Shown here piece by piece: positions 8,875-18,736 of a DNA stretch of 33,561 nucleotides (positions are counted from its first letter, which is position 1; each line of letters opens with the position of its first letter). This DNA comes from a bacterium. GTDB taxonomy: Bacteria; Fidelibacterota; UBA2242. Under the pieces are notes generated by a model. That model did no database searches. It was not told the DNA's origin and saw only the letters and a program-made list of their open reading frames with translations. The DNA lies in the NCBI GenBank assembly GCA_018824205.1, contig JAHJGX010000084.1, positions 1 through 33,561 on the forward strand, given 5' to 3'. The position numbers and the translations under genes are program-made.

Positions 8875-9393
8875 ATGGTTGAAAAGCACACAATTATCGT
8901 TACAGTCTTAAACAGTTCGGGGGTTCTGGCCCGGGTATCTGGTTTGCTGTCTCAGCGCGGGTATAATATTGAAAGCGTCATCGGGGCGCCCACAGAAGAC
9001 CCGAATGTCTATAAAATCAGCCTGGTGGTAGAGGAGAGCGACGAACATATTGAACAGATCATAAAACAGCTGAATAAGCTCGTCGATACAGTCCGGGTAA
9101 TGGACATTTCTCATAAAAATAACTATATCGTCCGGGAGTACATTATTCTGAAACTGGAAGTAAAGGAAAAAAACCGGACTGACCTGTTTCATCTGATGCA
9201 GGTATTTAAAGCCAATCCGATCGATGTGGCTACTGATCATGTGATTCTGGAATTGGCCGGGACCCCCCGGAAAATAGACCGCTTTATCGAGATGGTCCGT
9301 CCGTATGGAATTCAGGAGTATATTCGTAGCGGAGAATTTGCAATGGCTGAATATCAATTACCAAAAAAAGGAGAAAATAAAAATGGCGATTAA
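8875..9393 (+). CDS. ilvN: Acetolactate synthase small (regulatory) subunit
   Basis: A 172-residue partner of IlvB. The N-terminal ACT domain starts at [28 protein letters not shown], the region that binds valine for feedback inhibition in this family. The C-terminal ALS_ss domain includes [11 protein letters not shown] and the [21 protein letters not shown] stretch. Length and domain order match the usual IlvN/IlvH of about 160-175 residues. Its 3' end overlaps the ilvC start by 11 bases. Confidence 0.95.
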   Translation: MVEKHTIIVTVLNSSGVLARVSGLLSQRGYNIESVIGAPTEDPNVYKISLVVEESDEHIEQIIKQLNKLVDTVRVMDISHKNNYIVREYIILKLEVKEKNRTDLFHLMQVFKANPIDVATDHVILELAGTPRKIDRFIEMVRPYGIQEYIRSGEFAMAEYQLPKKGENKNGD

Positions 9394-10384
9394 GATGTAT
9401 TACGACAAAGATGCTGATCAGAAAGTATTAAAAGAAAAAACGATTGCGATTATTGGTTATGGCAGTCAGGGTCATGCTCAGGCGCAGAACCTGCGGGATA
9501 GTGGCTATACCGTGATTGTCGCGGATGTAGAAGGCAGTGACAATTTCAAACTGGCTCAAAGTCATGGTTTCAAACCGGCGTCAGCCGCAGAAGCCAGCGC
9601 GAAGGCTGATGTAATTCAGATTTTGGTACCCGATGAATTGCAGAAACGCATTTATACCGAAGAGATCAAACAGAACCTGACACCCGGTAAAGCACTTGTA
9701 TTCTCGCACGGTTTTAATATTCATTTCGGGCAGGTTGTACCTCCAAAGGATGTGGATGTCTACATGGTGGCCCCGAAAGGACCCGGTCATCTGGTCCGCC
9801 GTCAATATGAAATCGGCGCCGGAGTGCCGTCGCTGATTGCCATTTACCAGGATGCCACCGGTAAAGCCAAAGACCTGGCCTTGGCACATGCTTGTGGAAT
9901 TGGCGCGGGGCGTGCCGGGATTATCGAGACTAGCTTTAAAGAAGAAACAGAGACCGATCTCTTTGGAGAACAGGCTGTACTCTGCGGTGGTGTTTCGGAA
10001 CTGATCAAAGCCGGTTTTCAGACCCTGGTTGAGGCCGGCTACCAGCCGGAAATAGCCTATTTCGAATGTCTGCATGAAATGAAATTGATCGTGGACCTGT
10101 TTTATGAGGGCGGTATCGCCGGAATGTACTACTCCGTCAGTGATACGGCGGAATACGGCGGAATGAGCCGGGGGCCGCGATTGGTCAACGATGATGTAAA
10201 GAAAGAAATGAAGGCCATTCTTCGGGAAGTTCAGGACGGACGCTTTGCCAAAGAGTGGATTCTGGAAAATCAGGCCGGGCGGCCGACATTGAATGCACTG
10301 CGTCGTGAACACGATGAATTGCTGATCGAAAAAACCGGTAAGCAATTGCGCGGAATGATGGCGTGGTTGAAAAAAGGAAAATAA
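9383..10384 (+). CDS. ilvC: Ketol-acid reductoisomerase, class I
   Basis: A 333-residue class I enzyme that isomerises and reduces acetolactate and acetohydroxybutyrate. I chose the ATG at 9383 because AAAGGAGA precedes it and the protein then begins [12 protein letters not shown] as in the family. A longer in-frame start inside ilvN is unlikely. The nucleotide-binding [17 protein letters not shown] is at about 25-41. The [21 protein letters not shown] and [12 protein letters not shown] motifs carry the metal and substrate residues. The loop after the second strand (ADVEGSDNF) lacks the Arg usual in NADPH-dependent enzymes and is acidic, so NADH use is possible. Confidence 0.96.
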   Translation: MAIKMYYDKDADQKVLKEKTIAIIGYGSQGHAQAQNLRDSGYTVIVADVEGSDNFKLAQSHGFKPASAAEASAKADVIQILVPDELQKRIYTEEIKQNLTPGKALVFSHGFNIHFGQVVPPKDVDVYMVAPKGPGHLVRRQYEIGAGVPSLIAIYQDATGKAKDLALAHACGIGAGRAGIIETSFKEETETDLFGEQAVLCGGVSELIKAGFQTLVEAGYQPEIAYFECLHEMKLIVDLFYEGGIAGMYYSVSDTAEYGGMSRGPRLVNDDVKKEMKAILREVQDGRFAKEWILENQAGRPTLNALRREHDELLIEKTGKQLRGMMAWLKKGK

Positions 10385-10385
10385 G

Positions 10386-11963
10386 ATGCAAACCTCAATG
10401 GTAAAATTGTTCGATACAACTCTGCGGGACGGTTCCCAGAGCGAGAGTATATCTTTTTCTCTGGAAGATAAACTGCATATCGCTAAAAAACTGGATGAAT
10501 TCGGTATACACTATATTGAAGGCGGTTGGCCGGGCTCGAATCCCAAAGACGTTCTGTTTTTCAAAAAAGCGAAAAACGAAAACTACAAACAGGCAAAAAT
10601 TGTAGCCTTTGGTTCTACGAAACATGCGAAAAATAAAGTCGAAGAGGACCCGAATATTCTGGCTCTGCTGGAAGCGGAAACTCCCGCAGTATCGGTGTTT
10701 GGCAAAACCTGGGTCTTTCATGTGGAAAAAGCTCTGCGGGTTACCAAGCAGCAAAACCTGGATATGATTCGGGAAAGTGTCGCTTTTCTGAAAGCAAACG
10801 GTAAAGAAGTAATCTTCGATGCTGAACATTTTTTTGATGGCTATAAGGATGACCCGGACTACGCCCTGGAAGCATTGAAAGTTGCCGAAAGTGCCGGCGC
10901 CGATGTGCTGGTTCTCTGTGACACCAATGGCGGTTCGCTCACCAATGAGATTGCTGAAATTGTTCGTGAAGTTAAGCAGAATGTATCGGTGCCGTTAGGT
11001 ATTCATGCCCATAACGATTCCGGTCTGGCAGCTGCAAACAGCCTGGTGGCCGTTCAAAACGGTTGCGTGCATGTGCAGGGAACCATCAACGGTTATGGTG
11101 AACGAAGCGGAAATGCAAACCTCTGTACGGTTATTCCAAACCTGCAGTTGAAAGCCGGATATGCGTGTATTCCTTCAGAAAATATGGCCAAAATCACGGC
11201 TCTTTCACATTATGTCAGTGAAATTGCCAACCTGGTTCATCCCAACAATATGCCTTTTGTCGGGAAGAGCGCTTTTGCCCATAAAGGCGGTATCCATGTC
11301 AGTGCTGTAATGCGGGATTCCGCCAGTTATGAGCATATTAAACCGGAGACCGTTGGCAATAAACGCCGGGTGTTAGTGTCCGACCTGTCGGGAAAAAGCA
11401 ATATTGTTTTCAAGGCCGACGAACTTGGAGTTGATCTCGAATCGGATACGGATAAAATCCCGGAGATTGTGCAGCAATTGAAACAACTTGAGCACGAAGG
11501 GTATGAATTCGAGGCAGCGGAAGGATCGCTGGAGCTGTTGATTAAAAAACTTAAAAACGAATATCGCAATTATTTTACTTTGCAGGGTTTTCGGATATTG
11601 ATCGAGAAAAATGAATCCGATGAGATTCGGTCCGAAGCAACGGTGCGGATGATTGTGAATGATCAGGTCGAACATACGGCATCGGAAGGCGTCGGCCCGG
11701 TAAATGCCCTGGATAATGCTCTGCGTAAAGCGCTGATTAACTTTTACCCGGAAATCGATGAAATGAAACTTTCGGACTACAAGGTCCGGGTTATTAATGC
11801 CAACGCGGCCACATCGGCTAAAGTGCGAGTCCTGATCGAGTCCAGTGATGAGAAAAAAACCTGGAATACGGTTGGCGTCTCGGAAAATATCATCGAGGCC
11901 AGCTGGCAGGCGTTAACCGACAGTATTTCTTACTATTTAATGAAAAACCGTAACGGGAATTAG
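10386..11963 (+). CDS. cimA: (R)-citramalate synthase
   Basis: A 525-residue member of the isopropylmalate synthase superfamily that best fits CimA. CimA condenses pyruvate with acetyl-CoA to citramalate, the first step of the threonine-independent route to 2-oxobutyrate and isoleucine. The TIM barrel opens with [19 protein letters not shown] and has [26 protein letters not shown] and [12 protein letters not shown]. The [10 protein letters not shown] motif separates it from the neighbouring LeuA, which has EAGFPIASDGD. A C-terminal LeuA-dimer-type allosteric domain follows ([20 protein letters not shown]). It starts one base after the ilvC stop. No ilvA is present in the operon, which fits this route. 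Homocitrate synthase is the less likely alternative. Confidence 0.9.
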   Translation: MQTSMVKLFDTTLRDGSQSESISFSLEDKLHIAKKLDEFGIHYIEGGWPGSNPKDVLFFKKAKNENYKQAKIVAFGSTKHAKNKVEEDPNILALLEAETPAVSVFGKTWVFHVEKALRVTKQQNLDMIRESVAFLKANGKEVIFDAEHFFDGYKDDPDYALEALKVAESAGADVLVLCDTNGGSLTNEIAEIVREVKQNVSVPLGIHAHNDSGLAAANSLVAVQNGCVHVQGTINGYGERSGNANLCTVIPNLQLKAGYACIPSENMAKITALSHYVSEIANLVHPNNMPFVGKSAFAHKGGIHVSAVMRDSASYEHIKPETVGNKRRVLVSDLSGKSNIVFKADELGVDLESDTDKIPEIVQQLKQLEHEGYEFEAAEGSLELLIKKLKNEYRNYFTLQGFRILIEKNESDEIRSEATVRMIVNDQVEHTASEGVGPVNALDNALRKALINFYPEIDEMKLSDYKVRVINANAATSAKVRVLIESSDEKKTWNTVGVSENIIEASWQALTDSISYYLMKNRNGN

Positions 11964-11977
11964 ACTGAGGAGTAACT

Positions 11978-13522
11978 ATGGAAAAGCGAAACATTATTAT
12001 TTTTGATACCACCCTGCGGGACGGTGAACAGAGTCCCGGCGCTTCATTGACCGTGAATGAAAAACTGGTCATTGCTCATCAGCTCGCCCGTCTGGGTGTG
12101 GATGTTATTGAAGCGGGATTCCCGATTGCTTCCGACGGTGATTTTGAAGCGGTGAAACTGATCGCTCAGAATGTGAAGGGACCGATAATCTGCGGGTTGG
12201 CGCGGGCGAACGATGTGGATATTGATCGCTGCTGGGAAGCTGTGAAATATTCCGATAAACCGCGTATTCATACGTTTATTGCCACGTCTAAAGTCCACCG
12301 CGAAAAGAAATTGCAGAAAAGTAAAGATGAGATTATTGAACTCGCTGTCAAAGCGGTGAAACGGGCCAGAACTTATTGTGATGATGTGGAATTTTCGCCG
12401 GAAGACGCCGCCCGGACCAGTCTGGACTATATGTGTGCTGTTGTTAAAGCGGCGATTGACGCCGGAGCCACGACGATCAATATTCCTGATACCGTTGGTT
12501 ATTCGGAACCCATTGAATTTGGCAACCGGATTCGCTATCTCTTTGAAAAAGTACCGGAAGCCAAAAACGTGGTAATCAGTGTACATTGTCATAATGATCT
12601 GGGCAATGCGGTGGCCAATTCCCTGGCAGCGGTTGAATCCGGGGCGACACAGGTGGAAGGCTGCATCAACGGTATCGGCGAACGGGCTGGGAATGCCTCT
12701 CTGGAGGAGATCATTATGAACCTGGTGACCCGTCAGGATTATTTTAATGTCAATACGAATGTGAATACCCGGGAGATTTACCGGACCAGTCGTTTGGTCT
12801 CGAATCTGACCGGGATTGACATTCAACGAAATAAAGCGATTGTCGGCGATAATGCCTTTGCTCATGAGGCCGGCATACACCAACACGGCGTCTTGAAAAG
12901 CAAGCAGACCTACGAAATTATGACACCGGAGGAAGTTGGCTGGACTGGTGAAAACCTGGTCATCGGTAAACATTCCGGAAAACATGCTGTGTCGGCGCTT
13001 TTGGAAGAAGAGGGTTTTCAATTGGACAAAGAGACAATCTCCCAGGTCACCGAACGGGTAAAGGAATTGGCGGACAAAGAAAAGTCCGTCGAACGCGACG
13101 ACGTGATTGCCATTGCTCGGGACATTACCCATCAGTTGACCGAAGAGGAACAGTTTGTCAAACTGGAAGAATTTTCGGTTGTCACCGGATCAAATATGAT
13201 CCCAACCGCGTCGATAAAATTAAGAGTAAACGGAGAGGTCAAAATCGCCGCCGGAATCGGTGACGGTCCGGTTGATGCAATCAGTAATGCGATCTGGCAA
13301 GTGGTTGATCCATCGCTGAAATTGCAGGATTATCACCTGAAAGCAATTACCGGCGGGACCGATGCCCTGGCCGATGTATCGATCAAATTATCTGACGAAA
13401 ACTTTAATGTGTTTATTGCCCGGGCGGTGGACGAAGACGTCATCCGCGCCAGCGCCAAGGCGATCATTAAGGGAATTAACAAAGCGCTGAACTACAGAGA
13501 AACAATTCAGGCTCAGGGATAA
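11978..13522 (+). CDS. leuA: 2-isopropylmalate synthase
   Basis: A 514-residue enzyme for the first committed step of leucine synthesis, from 2-oxoisovalerate and acetyl-CoA. The catalytic barrel has [52 protein letters not shown] and NGIGERAGNASLEE. HEAGIHQHGVLK precedes the C-terminal regulatory domain, where leucine normally binds (VNGEVKIAAGIGDGPVDA). GAGGAGT precedes the ATG. Length is typical for the bacterial LeuA form. Confidence 0.96.
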   Translation: MEKRNIIIFDTTLRDGEQSPGASLTVNEKLVIAHQLARLGVDVIEAGFPIASDGDFEAVKLIAQNVKGPIICGLARANDVDIDRCWEAVKYSDKPRIHTFIATSKVHREKKLQKSKDEIIELAVKAVKRARTYCDDVEFSPEDAARTSLDYMCAVVKAAIDAGATTINIPDTVGYSEPIEFGNRIRYLFEKVPEAKNVVISVHCHNDLGNAVANSLAAVESGATQVEGCINGIGERAGNASLEEIIMNLVTRQDYFNVNTNVNTREIYRTSRLVSNLTGIDIQRNKAIVGDNAFAHEAGIHQHGVLKSKQTYEIMTPEEVGWTGENLVIGKHSGKHAVSALLEEEGFQLDKETISQVTERVKELADKEKSVERDDVIAIARDITHQLTEEEQFVKLEEFSVVTGSNMIPTASIKLRVNGEVKIAAGIGDGPVDAISNAIWQVVDPSLKLQDYHLKAITGGTDALADVSIKLSDENFNVFIARAVDEDVIRASAKAIIKGINKALNYRETIQAQG

Positions 13523-13533
13523 AGGAGTAGACT

Positions 13534-14804
13534 TTGGGAAGTACGATTACAGAAAAGATTCTTGCGGCCCACTGTGGTCGCGACAGTGTCAAACCCGGTG
13601 AATTGATCAATGCCGAAATCGATGTGATTATGTGTCACGATGTGACCACCACGCCGGCCATCGATATGCTGGCAGAGAAAGGATTAAGCAAAGTCGCCTA
13701 TCCTGAACGGGTAGTGGTCATGCCGGACCATTTTGTACCAAATAAAGACATTAAATCGGCGGAGATGGTGGCGAAAATCCGGCGCTGGGCCAAAGATCAG
13801 GATATCGGAAAATTTTATGAATTAGGGCGACATGGTGTCTGCCATGCACTGCTGCCGGAACAGGGGCATGTCCGCCCCGGAACGACAATAATCTGCGGTG
13901 ACAGTCATACTTCGACGCATGGTGCACTGGGCGCGTTTTCTACCGGCGTCGGCAGTACCGATCTGGCAGCGACTCTGGCCACCGGCGAACTCTGGTTTAA
14001 AGTGCCGGAAACCATCCTGTTTCGCCTGAAAGGAAAACTCGGCAAAGGCGTTTATTCCAAGGATGTGATCCTGGAAATTATTCGGCGGATTGGAGTTGAT
14101 GGCGCATTGTATAAAACCATGGAATTCACCGGTGAACTGATTGACGATTTATCTGTTGAAGCACGAATGACGATCTGCAATATGGCTATCGAAGCGGGTG
14201 GCAAATCAGGCATCATTAATCCCGACCAAAAAACGATTGATTATGTTAAAGCCCGCACGAATGAGTCCTTCGAATTGTTCAGCAGTGATCCCGATGCGGA
14301 GTACTGTCAAGTTATCGACATTGATATTTCTGATCTCGAACCGATTGTAGCGTTTCCTCATTTACCGAGTAATTGCAAACCGGTTTCGCAAGCCGGCAAT
14401 ATCCTGGTGGATCAGGCCTATCTGGGCAGCTGTACCAACGGGCGAATCGAGGATTTACGAGTTGCTGCAGAAATTATGAAAGATAAAAAAGTAGCGAAAA
14501 ATACCCGGATGATTGTTGTACCCGCTACGACGGATATCTGGAAACAGGCTAATAAAGAGGGCTTGCTGGATATATTCATGGATGCCGGAGCAACGGTATC
14601 AGCCCCAACCTGCGGCGCTTGCCTTGGCGGGCACATGGGTATTTTAGCCGCCGGTGAACGTTGTATCAGCTCCACTAACCGGAATTTTGTCGGGCGCATG
14701 GGCAGCCCGAAGTCAGAAGTCTATCTCGGCAGCCCGGCCACAGTCGCAGCTTCGGCCATTGCAGGCAAAATTGCAGACCCGCGAAAATATCTACAGGAGA
14801 AACC

Positions 14805-14808
<4 letters not shown>
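13534..14808 (+). CDS. leuC: 3-isopropylmalate dehydratase large subunit
   Basis: A 424-residue aconitase-family subunit that isomerises 2- to 3-isopropylmalate with LeuD. The start is TTG, supported by AAAGGAG six bases ahead and by the N-terminus [12 protein letters not shown]. [4Fe-4S] ligand cysteines are in GSCTNGR and in [13 protein letters not shown]. The [15 protein letters not shown] motif is intact. At about 420 residues it belongs to the shorter archaeal/thermophile-like LeuC form, not the roughly 465-residue proteobacterial form. Its stop overlaps the leuD start by four bases. Confidence 0.95.
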
Positions 14809-16395
<1,587 letters not shown>

Positions 16396-16402
16396 CTATC
16401 AT

Positions 16403-17131
16403 TTACTTTTTCTCAGTTGTATACTTTTTTTGTTTTTCCAAGAACCTTAGTTGAGTATTTATATTTTTATCGTATTCTCTATCAAAATTTGGAATATGTT
16501 TTGTGCTATTTTGTGAATGATTTTTATAGGTGCCCCAACTTGGATAGTAATCGTCGACTTGATTACCCCAACAATACCAATTTTCTCTTGAACCTCTTGC
16601 GAACATTTCTAAATAAGGCCCCCAACTACAAGATTCAATTATAGCATATTGCTCATCTGGTTTTCTGCTATGTTCTCTTTTTTGTTTTACAATAATATTT
16701 TCTTGAGTTCTGCCAGGTTTTAGCGTGCGTATGTTCTTTCCTTTAACTCCAAACAATAACATTTCAGTTACATTTCTAAAATAGAATCCAACACCTCTTC
16801 TGTCTGGACCACCATCTTTTCGTATTTTATACCAAATTATATTTGTTTTATAAGTAAAACCCCAAGCTTTCATTACCTCAAGACCTTCGAATAAAAGTGC
16901 ATTTGGAACCCACAAATATAGGTGAGCAGATTCAGATAATACATCCTTTACAGGTATATTTTTTATCTGTTCTAATTTTATTGTTGGATATCTAGCAAGG
17001 CGTTTATGTTCAGGTGCCATTTTTCCTGTACGATTCTGAAATTGCCAGGGTGGATCTGCTAGTATTGTTGAGAATTTATTATCTTTTACAAATTTCCTAA
17101 AATCATCTGCAGCTGTCATAATATTATTCAC
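16403..17131 (-). CDS. MT-A70 family DNA adenine methyltransferase
   Basis: A 242-residue SAM-dependent N6-adenine methyltransferase of the MT-A70 family. The catalytic DPPW motif is at about residues 26-29 (ILADPPWQFQNRTG). YLWVPNALLFEGLEVMKAWGF and FYFRNVTEMLLFGVKG are typical of the family. It overlaps the stop of the restriction enzyme gene by eight bases at a GTG start; an ATG four codons further (17119) is an alternative. As partner of the adjacent nuclease it should protect host DNA at the shared site. Codon use is strongly A/T-ending, unlike leuB and hisG, which suggests horizontal transfer. Confidence 0.88.
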   Translation of the reverse strand: MNNIMTAADDFRKFVKDNKFSTILADPPWQFQNRTGKMAPEHKRLARYPTIKLEQIKNIPVKDVLSESAHLYLWVPNALLFEGLEVMKAWGFTYKTNIIWYKIRKDGGPDRRGVGFYFRNVTEMLLFGVKGKNIRTLKPGRTQENIIVKQKREHSRKPDEQYAIIESCSWGPYLEMFARGSRENWYCWGNQVDDYYPSWGTYKNHSQNSTKHIPNFDREYDKNINTQLRFLEKQKKYTTEKK

Positions 17132-17747
17132 GATCTTTGATGAGTTTTGTTGTTATTCCAAATACTAATACTGGACAACCACCATTACGACCCGCAATTA
17201 ACCTTGGTAATAATTTTCCCATATGTGTTGTACTTGCTCCATACTTATTTTTTACTCCCAATTCCTTGAATAATGGATCCAGATCATTACTCCTTGTAAC
17301 TAATATCCCTAAACTAATTGCATCATACTCGAAAAAAGCTCTGAATGCGTATAAATCTCGATCAAATGTCTGATCTTTACTGTTCCATTCAAGATCAAAT
17401 GCTACCCGGCCTTTAATGTAGTCTACTTTATGTGATCCGTGGCTTATTGAGCTTTTCAATTCTTTAGTAGATCTACCTTTTATTTCAAAGACATTCAATT
17501 CTGCCCCAAGATTTCTTTCTTGCCATCCTACAGGTCTTAAAATATTTGAGACTAATTTGGGGATATGGCTCTCGTTTCCCCCTGAGGCTATAATATCATC
17601 TGTGGTAAACCTAAAGATTCTAAGAGCATTACAGATTTCATCAAATTCTTTTGGAAATTCTTTAGATAAAATTGCAGCAGCATGCTTAAAATCATGGATT
17701 TCGTATAAATTACTGAGATCGTTTGGTATGTAATCTTGCCAAGTCAT
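17124..17747 (-). CDS. BglII/BstYI-family type II restriction endonuclease
   Basis: A 207-residue protein that fits the BglII/BstYI group of type II restriction enzymes. A candidate PD-(D/E)XK-type active site is Asp109 in HKVDYIKG with Glu120 and Asn122 in AFDLEWNSKDQTFDRDL; BglII uses Asp84, Glu93 and Gln95 in a similar layout. The C-terminal THMGKLLPRL and GGCPVLVFGIT stretches look conserved in this family. AAGGA lies before the ATG. The methyltransferase gene overlaps its 3' end, an ordinary type II arrangement. The recognition sequence cannot be read from here. Base composition is AT-rich relative to the flanks. Confidence 0.85.
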   Translation of the reverse strand: MTWQDYIPNDLSNLYEIHDFKHAAAILSKEFPKEFDEICNALRIFRFTTDDIIASGGNESHIPKLVSNILRPVGWQERNLGAELNVFEIKGRSTKELKSSISHGSHKVDYIKGRVAFDLEWNSKDQTFDRDLYAFRAFFEYDAISLGILVTRSNDLDPLFKELGVKNKYGASTTHMGKLLPRLIAGRNGGCPVLVFGITTKLIKDRE

Positions 17748-17859
17748 ATTCTATTCCTTTTCAATTCACGATATTCATCAGTTTTCTATCTAAATATTGT
17801 ATAAAAAATGGAGAATGTCGAATGTTTTTTATCATTAACGGAATATAATGTTTTGATTA

Positions 17860-18201
17860 TCATTTACGAAACACAATCAACCCTGCAATCCCGTGGAACA
17901 TCAGAATAGATGTGATGCTGAGAAACATCCAGTTGTCACCGATGGCGTGGCCGTTGATCGCAACACCGGAAAAGTGGCTGATCAGGTAGATGGTAATGAT
18001 AACCAGAGCAATCGACAAATTTCCCGCCTTATAGAATAACTGCAATTCTCGCTCATCCGGTTTTGTCATTTTTCTAATGCGCATGATAACCGGTAGCAGC
18101 GCGAACAGGGCGAAACTGGCGGCGCCGGCCTGTCCAAATAAGAGCATACAGATAATACAAAATAATCCCACAATGCTTTCGAACCAAAATCTGAAAATCA
18201 T
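17860..18201 (-). CDS. Small four-helix membrane protein
   Basis: A 113-residue protein with about four hydrophobic segments: FESIVGLFCIICMLLFG, ASFALFALLPVIM, LSIALVIITIYLIS and MFLSITSILMFHGIAGLIV. A charged loop, RIRKMTKPDERELQLFYKAG, follows the second. The DEREL motif before a transmembrane segment is seen in several small bacterial membrane protein families of unknown function that pair with XRE regulators. It starts one base after the regulator stop, with GGAGG inside the regulator's last codons. The precise role is not known to me. Confidence 0.75.
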   Translation of the reverse strand: MIFRFWFESIVGLFCIICMLLFGQAGAASFALFALLPVIMRIRKMTKPDERELQLFYKAGNLSIALVIITIYLISHFSGVAINGHAIGDNWMFLSITSILMFHGIAGLIVFRK

Positions 18202-18202
18202 C

Positions 18203-18409
18203 TTATTTCTCCTCCATGTAAAACAGGTCTTCGATCCGGCACTGGAACAGGTTGGCCATTTTCAATGCCAGTTTGACCGACGGATTGAACTTCCCGCTTT
18301 CAATGGCAATAATAGTTTGACGGGACACATCCAGGGCTTCGGCCATTTTTTCCTGGGTTAACTGATTGTTGTCGAACCGATATCTTTTTAAATTGTTCTT
18401 TAATTCCAT
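18203..18409 (-). CDS. Small XRE-family helix-turn-helix regulator
   Basis: A 68-residue Cro/CI-type DNA-binding protein that is almost entirely one HTH domain: LTQEKMAEALDVSRQTIIAIESG, followed by NPSVKLALKMANLFQCRIEDLF. I chose the ATG at 18409, since GGAG lies eight bases ahead and the protein then begins MELKNNLKRYR; longer in-frame starts exist upstream. Such compact regulators commonly sit directly before a small membrane protein, as here. Two GTATTATATAC dyads around its promoter suggest autoregulation. It is not clearly tied to the restriction genes, which lie beyond a 112-base gap. Confidence 0.88.
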   Translation of the reverse strand: MELKNNLKRYRFDNNQLTQEKMAEALDVSRQTIIAIESGKFNPSVKLALKMANLFQCRIEDLFYMEEK

Positions 18410-18432
18410 CACATTCTCCATAATTCTGATCA

Positions 18433-18461
18433 AATGTAGTGTATTATATACATCATGTCAA
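18433..18461 (-). promoter_or_regulatory. Promoter of the XRE regulator gene
   Basis: On the minus strand TTGACA (18461-18456) and TACATT (18438-18433) are 17 bases apart. Transcription would start near 18426, about 17 bases before the chosen ATG. Confidence 0.55.
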
Positions 18462-18475
18462 GTATTATATACATC
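18441..18475. promoter_or_regulatory. Tandem operator-like dyads at the XRE promoter
   Basis: GTATTATATACATC occurs at 18441-18454 and 18462-18475, exactly 21 bases apart, or two helical turns. Each copy contains the dyad GTAT-TAT-ATAC. One sits between the -35 and -10 boxes and the other directly upstream of the -35 box. This is the layout expected for a self-repressing XRE protein. Confidence 0.6.
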
Positions 18476-18498
18476 TGATTGCATAAAATAATCAGTGA

Positions 18499-18533
18499 GA
18501 AAAATTATCATTGTAAAAACACGGCATGCCGTG
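18499..18533 (+). repeat. Direct repeat, right copy (leuB-tail duplicate plus palindrome)
   Basis: The 17-base GAAAAATTATCATTGTA is repeated here outside any gene. It is followed by the perfect 14-base palindrome CACGGCATGCCGTG (18520-18533) and T-rich sequence. It lies 15 bases before the his promoter. Confidence 0.8.
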
Positions 18534-18547
18534 TCACTACTTTTTAA

Positions 18548-18576
18548 TTGACAATAGAAAAAAAAACTGCTACTTT
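18548..18576 (+). promoter_or_regulatory. Promoter of the his operon
   Basis: TTGACA at 18548-18553 and TACTTT at 18571-18576 with a 17-base spacer. The -35 box is perfect and the -10 box is weak (three of six). Transcription would begin near 18583, before the leader ATG. Confidence 0.5.
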
Positions 18577-18600
18577 CCGACTGGAATTATTGAGAAAGAC

Positions 18601-18663
18601 ATGACACTGAATACACATCATCTGAATCATCATATTTCCCGGAGAGGAACTGGGATGAGATAG
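18601..18663 (+). CDS. his operon leader peptide with two His-His pairs
   Basis: A 20-codon open frame that starts ATG ACA CTG AAT ACA CAT CAT and continues CTG AAT CAT CAT. Histidine is at residues 6, 7, 10 and 11. GAGAAAG lies just before the ATG. Codons 16-18 (18646-18654, GGAACTGGG) can pair with the terminator's 5' arm. The design parallels enterobacterial hisL: stalling at His codons when charged His-tRNA is scarce would favour the antiterminator. The role is inferred from composition, position and pairing. Confidence 0.82.
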   Translation: MTLNTHHLNHHISRRGTGMR

Positions 18664-18698
18664 TGTGATTCTCAAAGCGTAGATTTTAGCCCGGTTCC
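18646..18698 (+). promoter_or_regulatory. Antiterminator pairing of the his attenuator
   Basis: GGAACTGGG (18646-18654) pairs over nine bases with CCCGGTTCC (18690-18698), with one G-U pair. It uses the whole 5' arm of the terminator and is therefore mutually exclusive with it. A ribosome at the leader stop would cover much of the upstream strand. A short TTCC/GGAA hairpin (18636-18649) might be the competing pause structure, but it is weak. Confidence 0.7.
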
Positions 18699-18719
18699 CC
18701 ACAAAGAACCGGGTTTTTT
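18690..18719 (+). terminator. Attenuator terminator before hisG
   Basis: CCCGGTTC (18690-18697) pairs with GAACCGGG (18706-18713), followed by TTTTTT. It lies between the leader peptide stop and the hisG Shine-Dalgarno site, so it serves as a conditional terminator. Confidence 0.85.
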
Positions 18720-18736
18720 ATTATGAAAGGAAACTT

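Noticed and set aside
12044-13132. Long antisense open frame (362 codons) opposite leuA
   Set aside because: leuA is certain from its motifs. The antisense frame has no recognisable domain and arises from codon bias.
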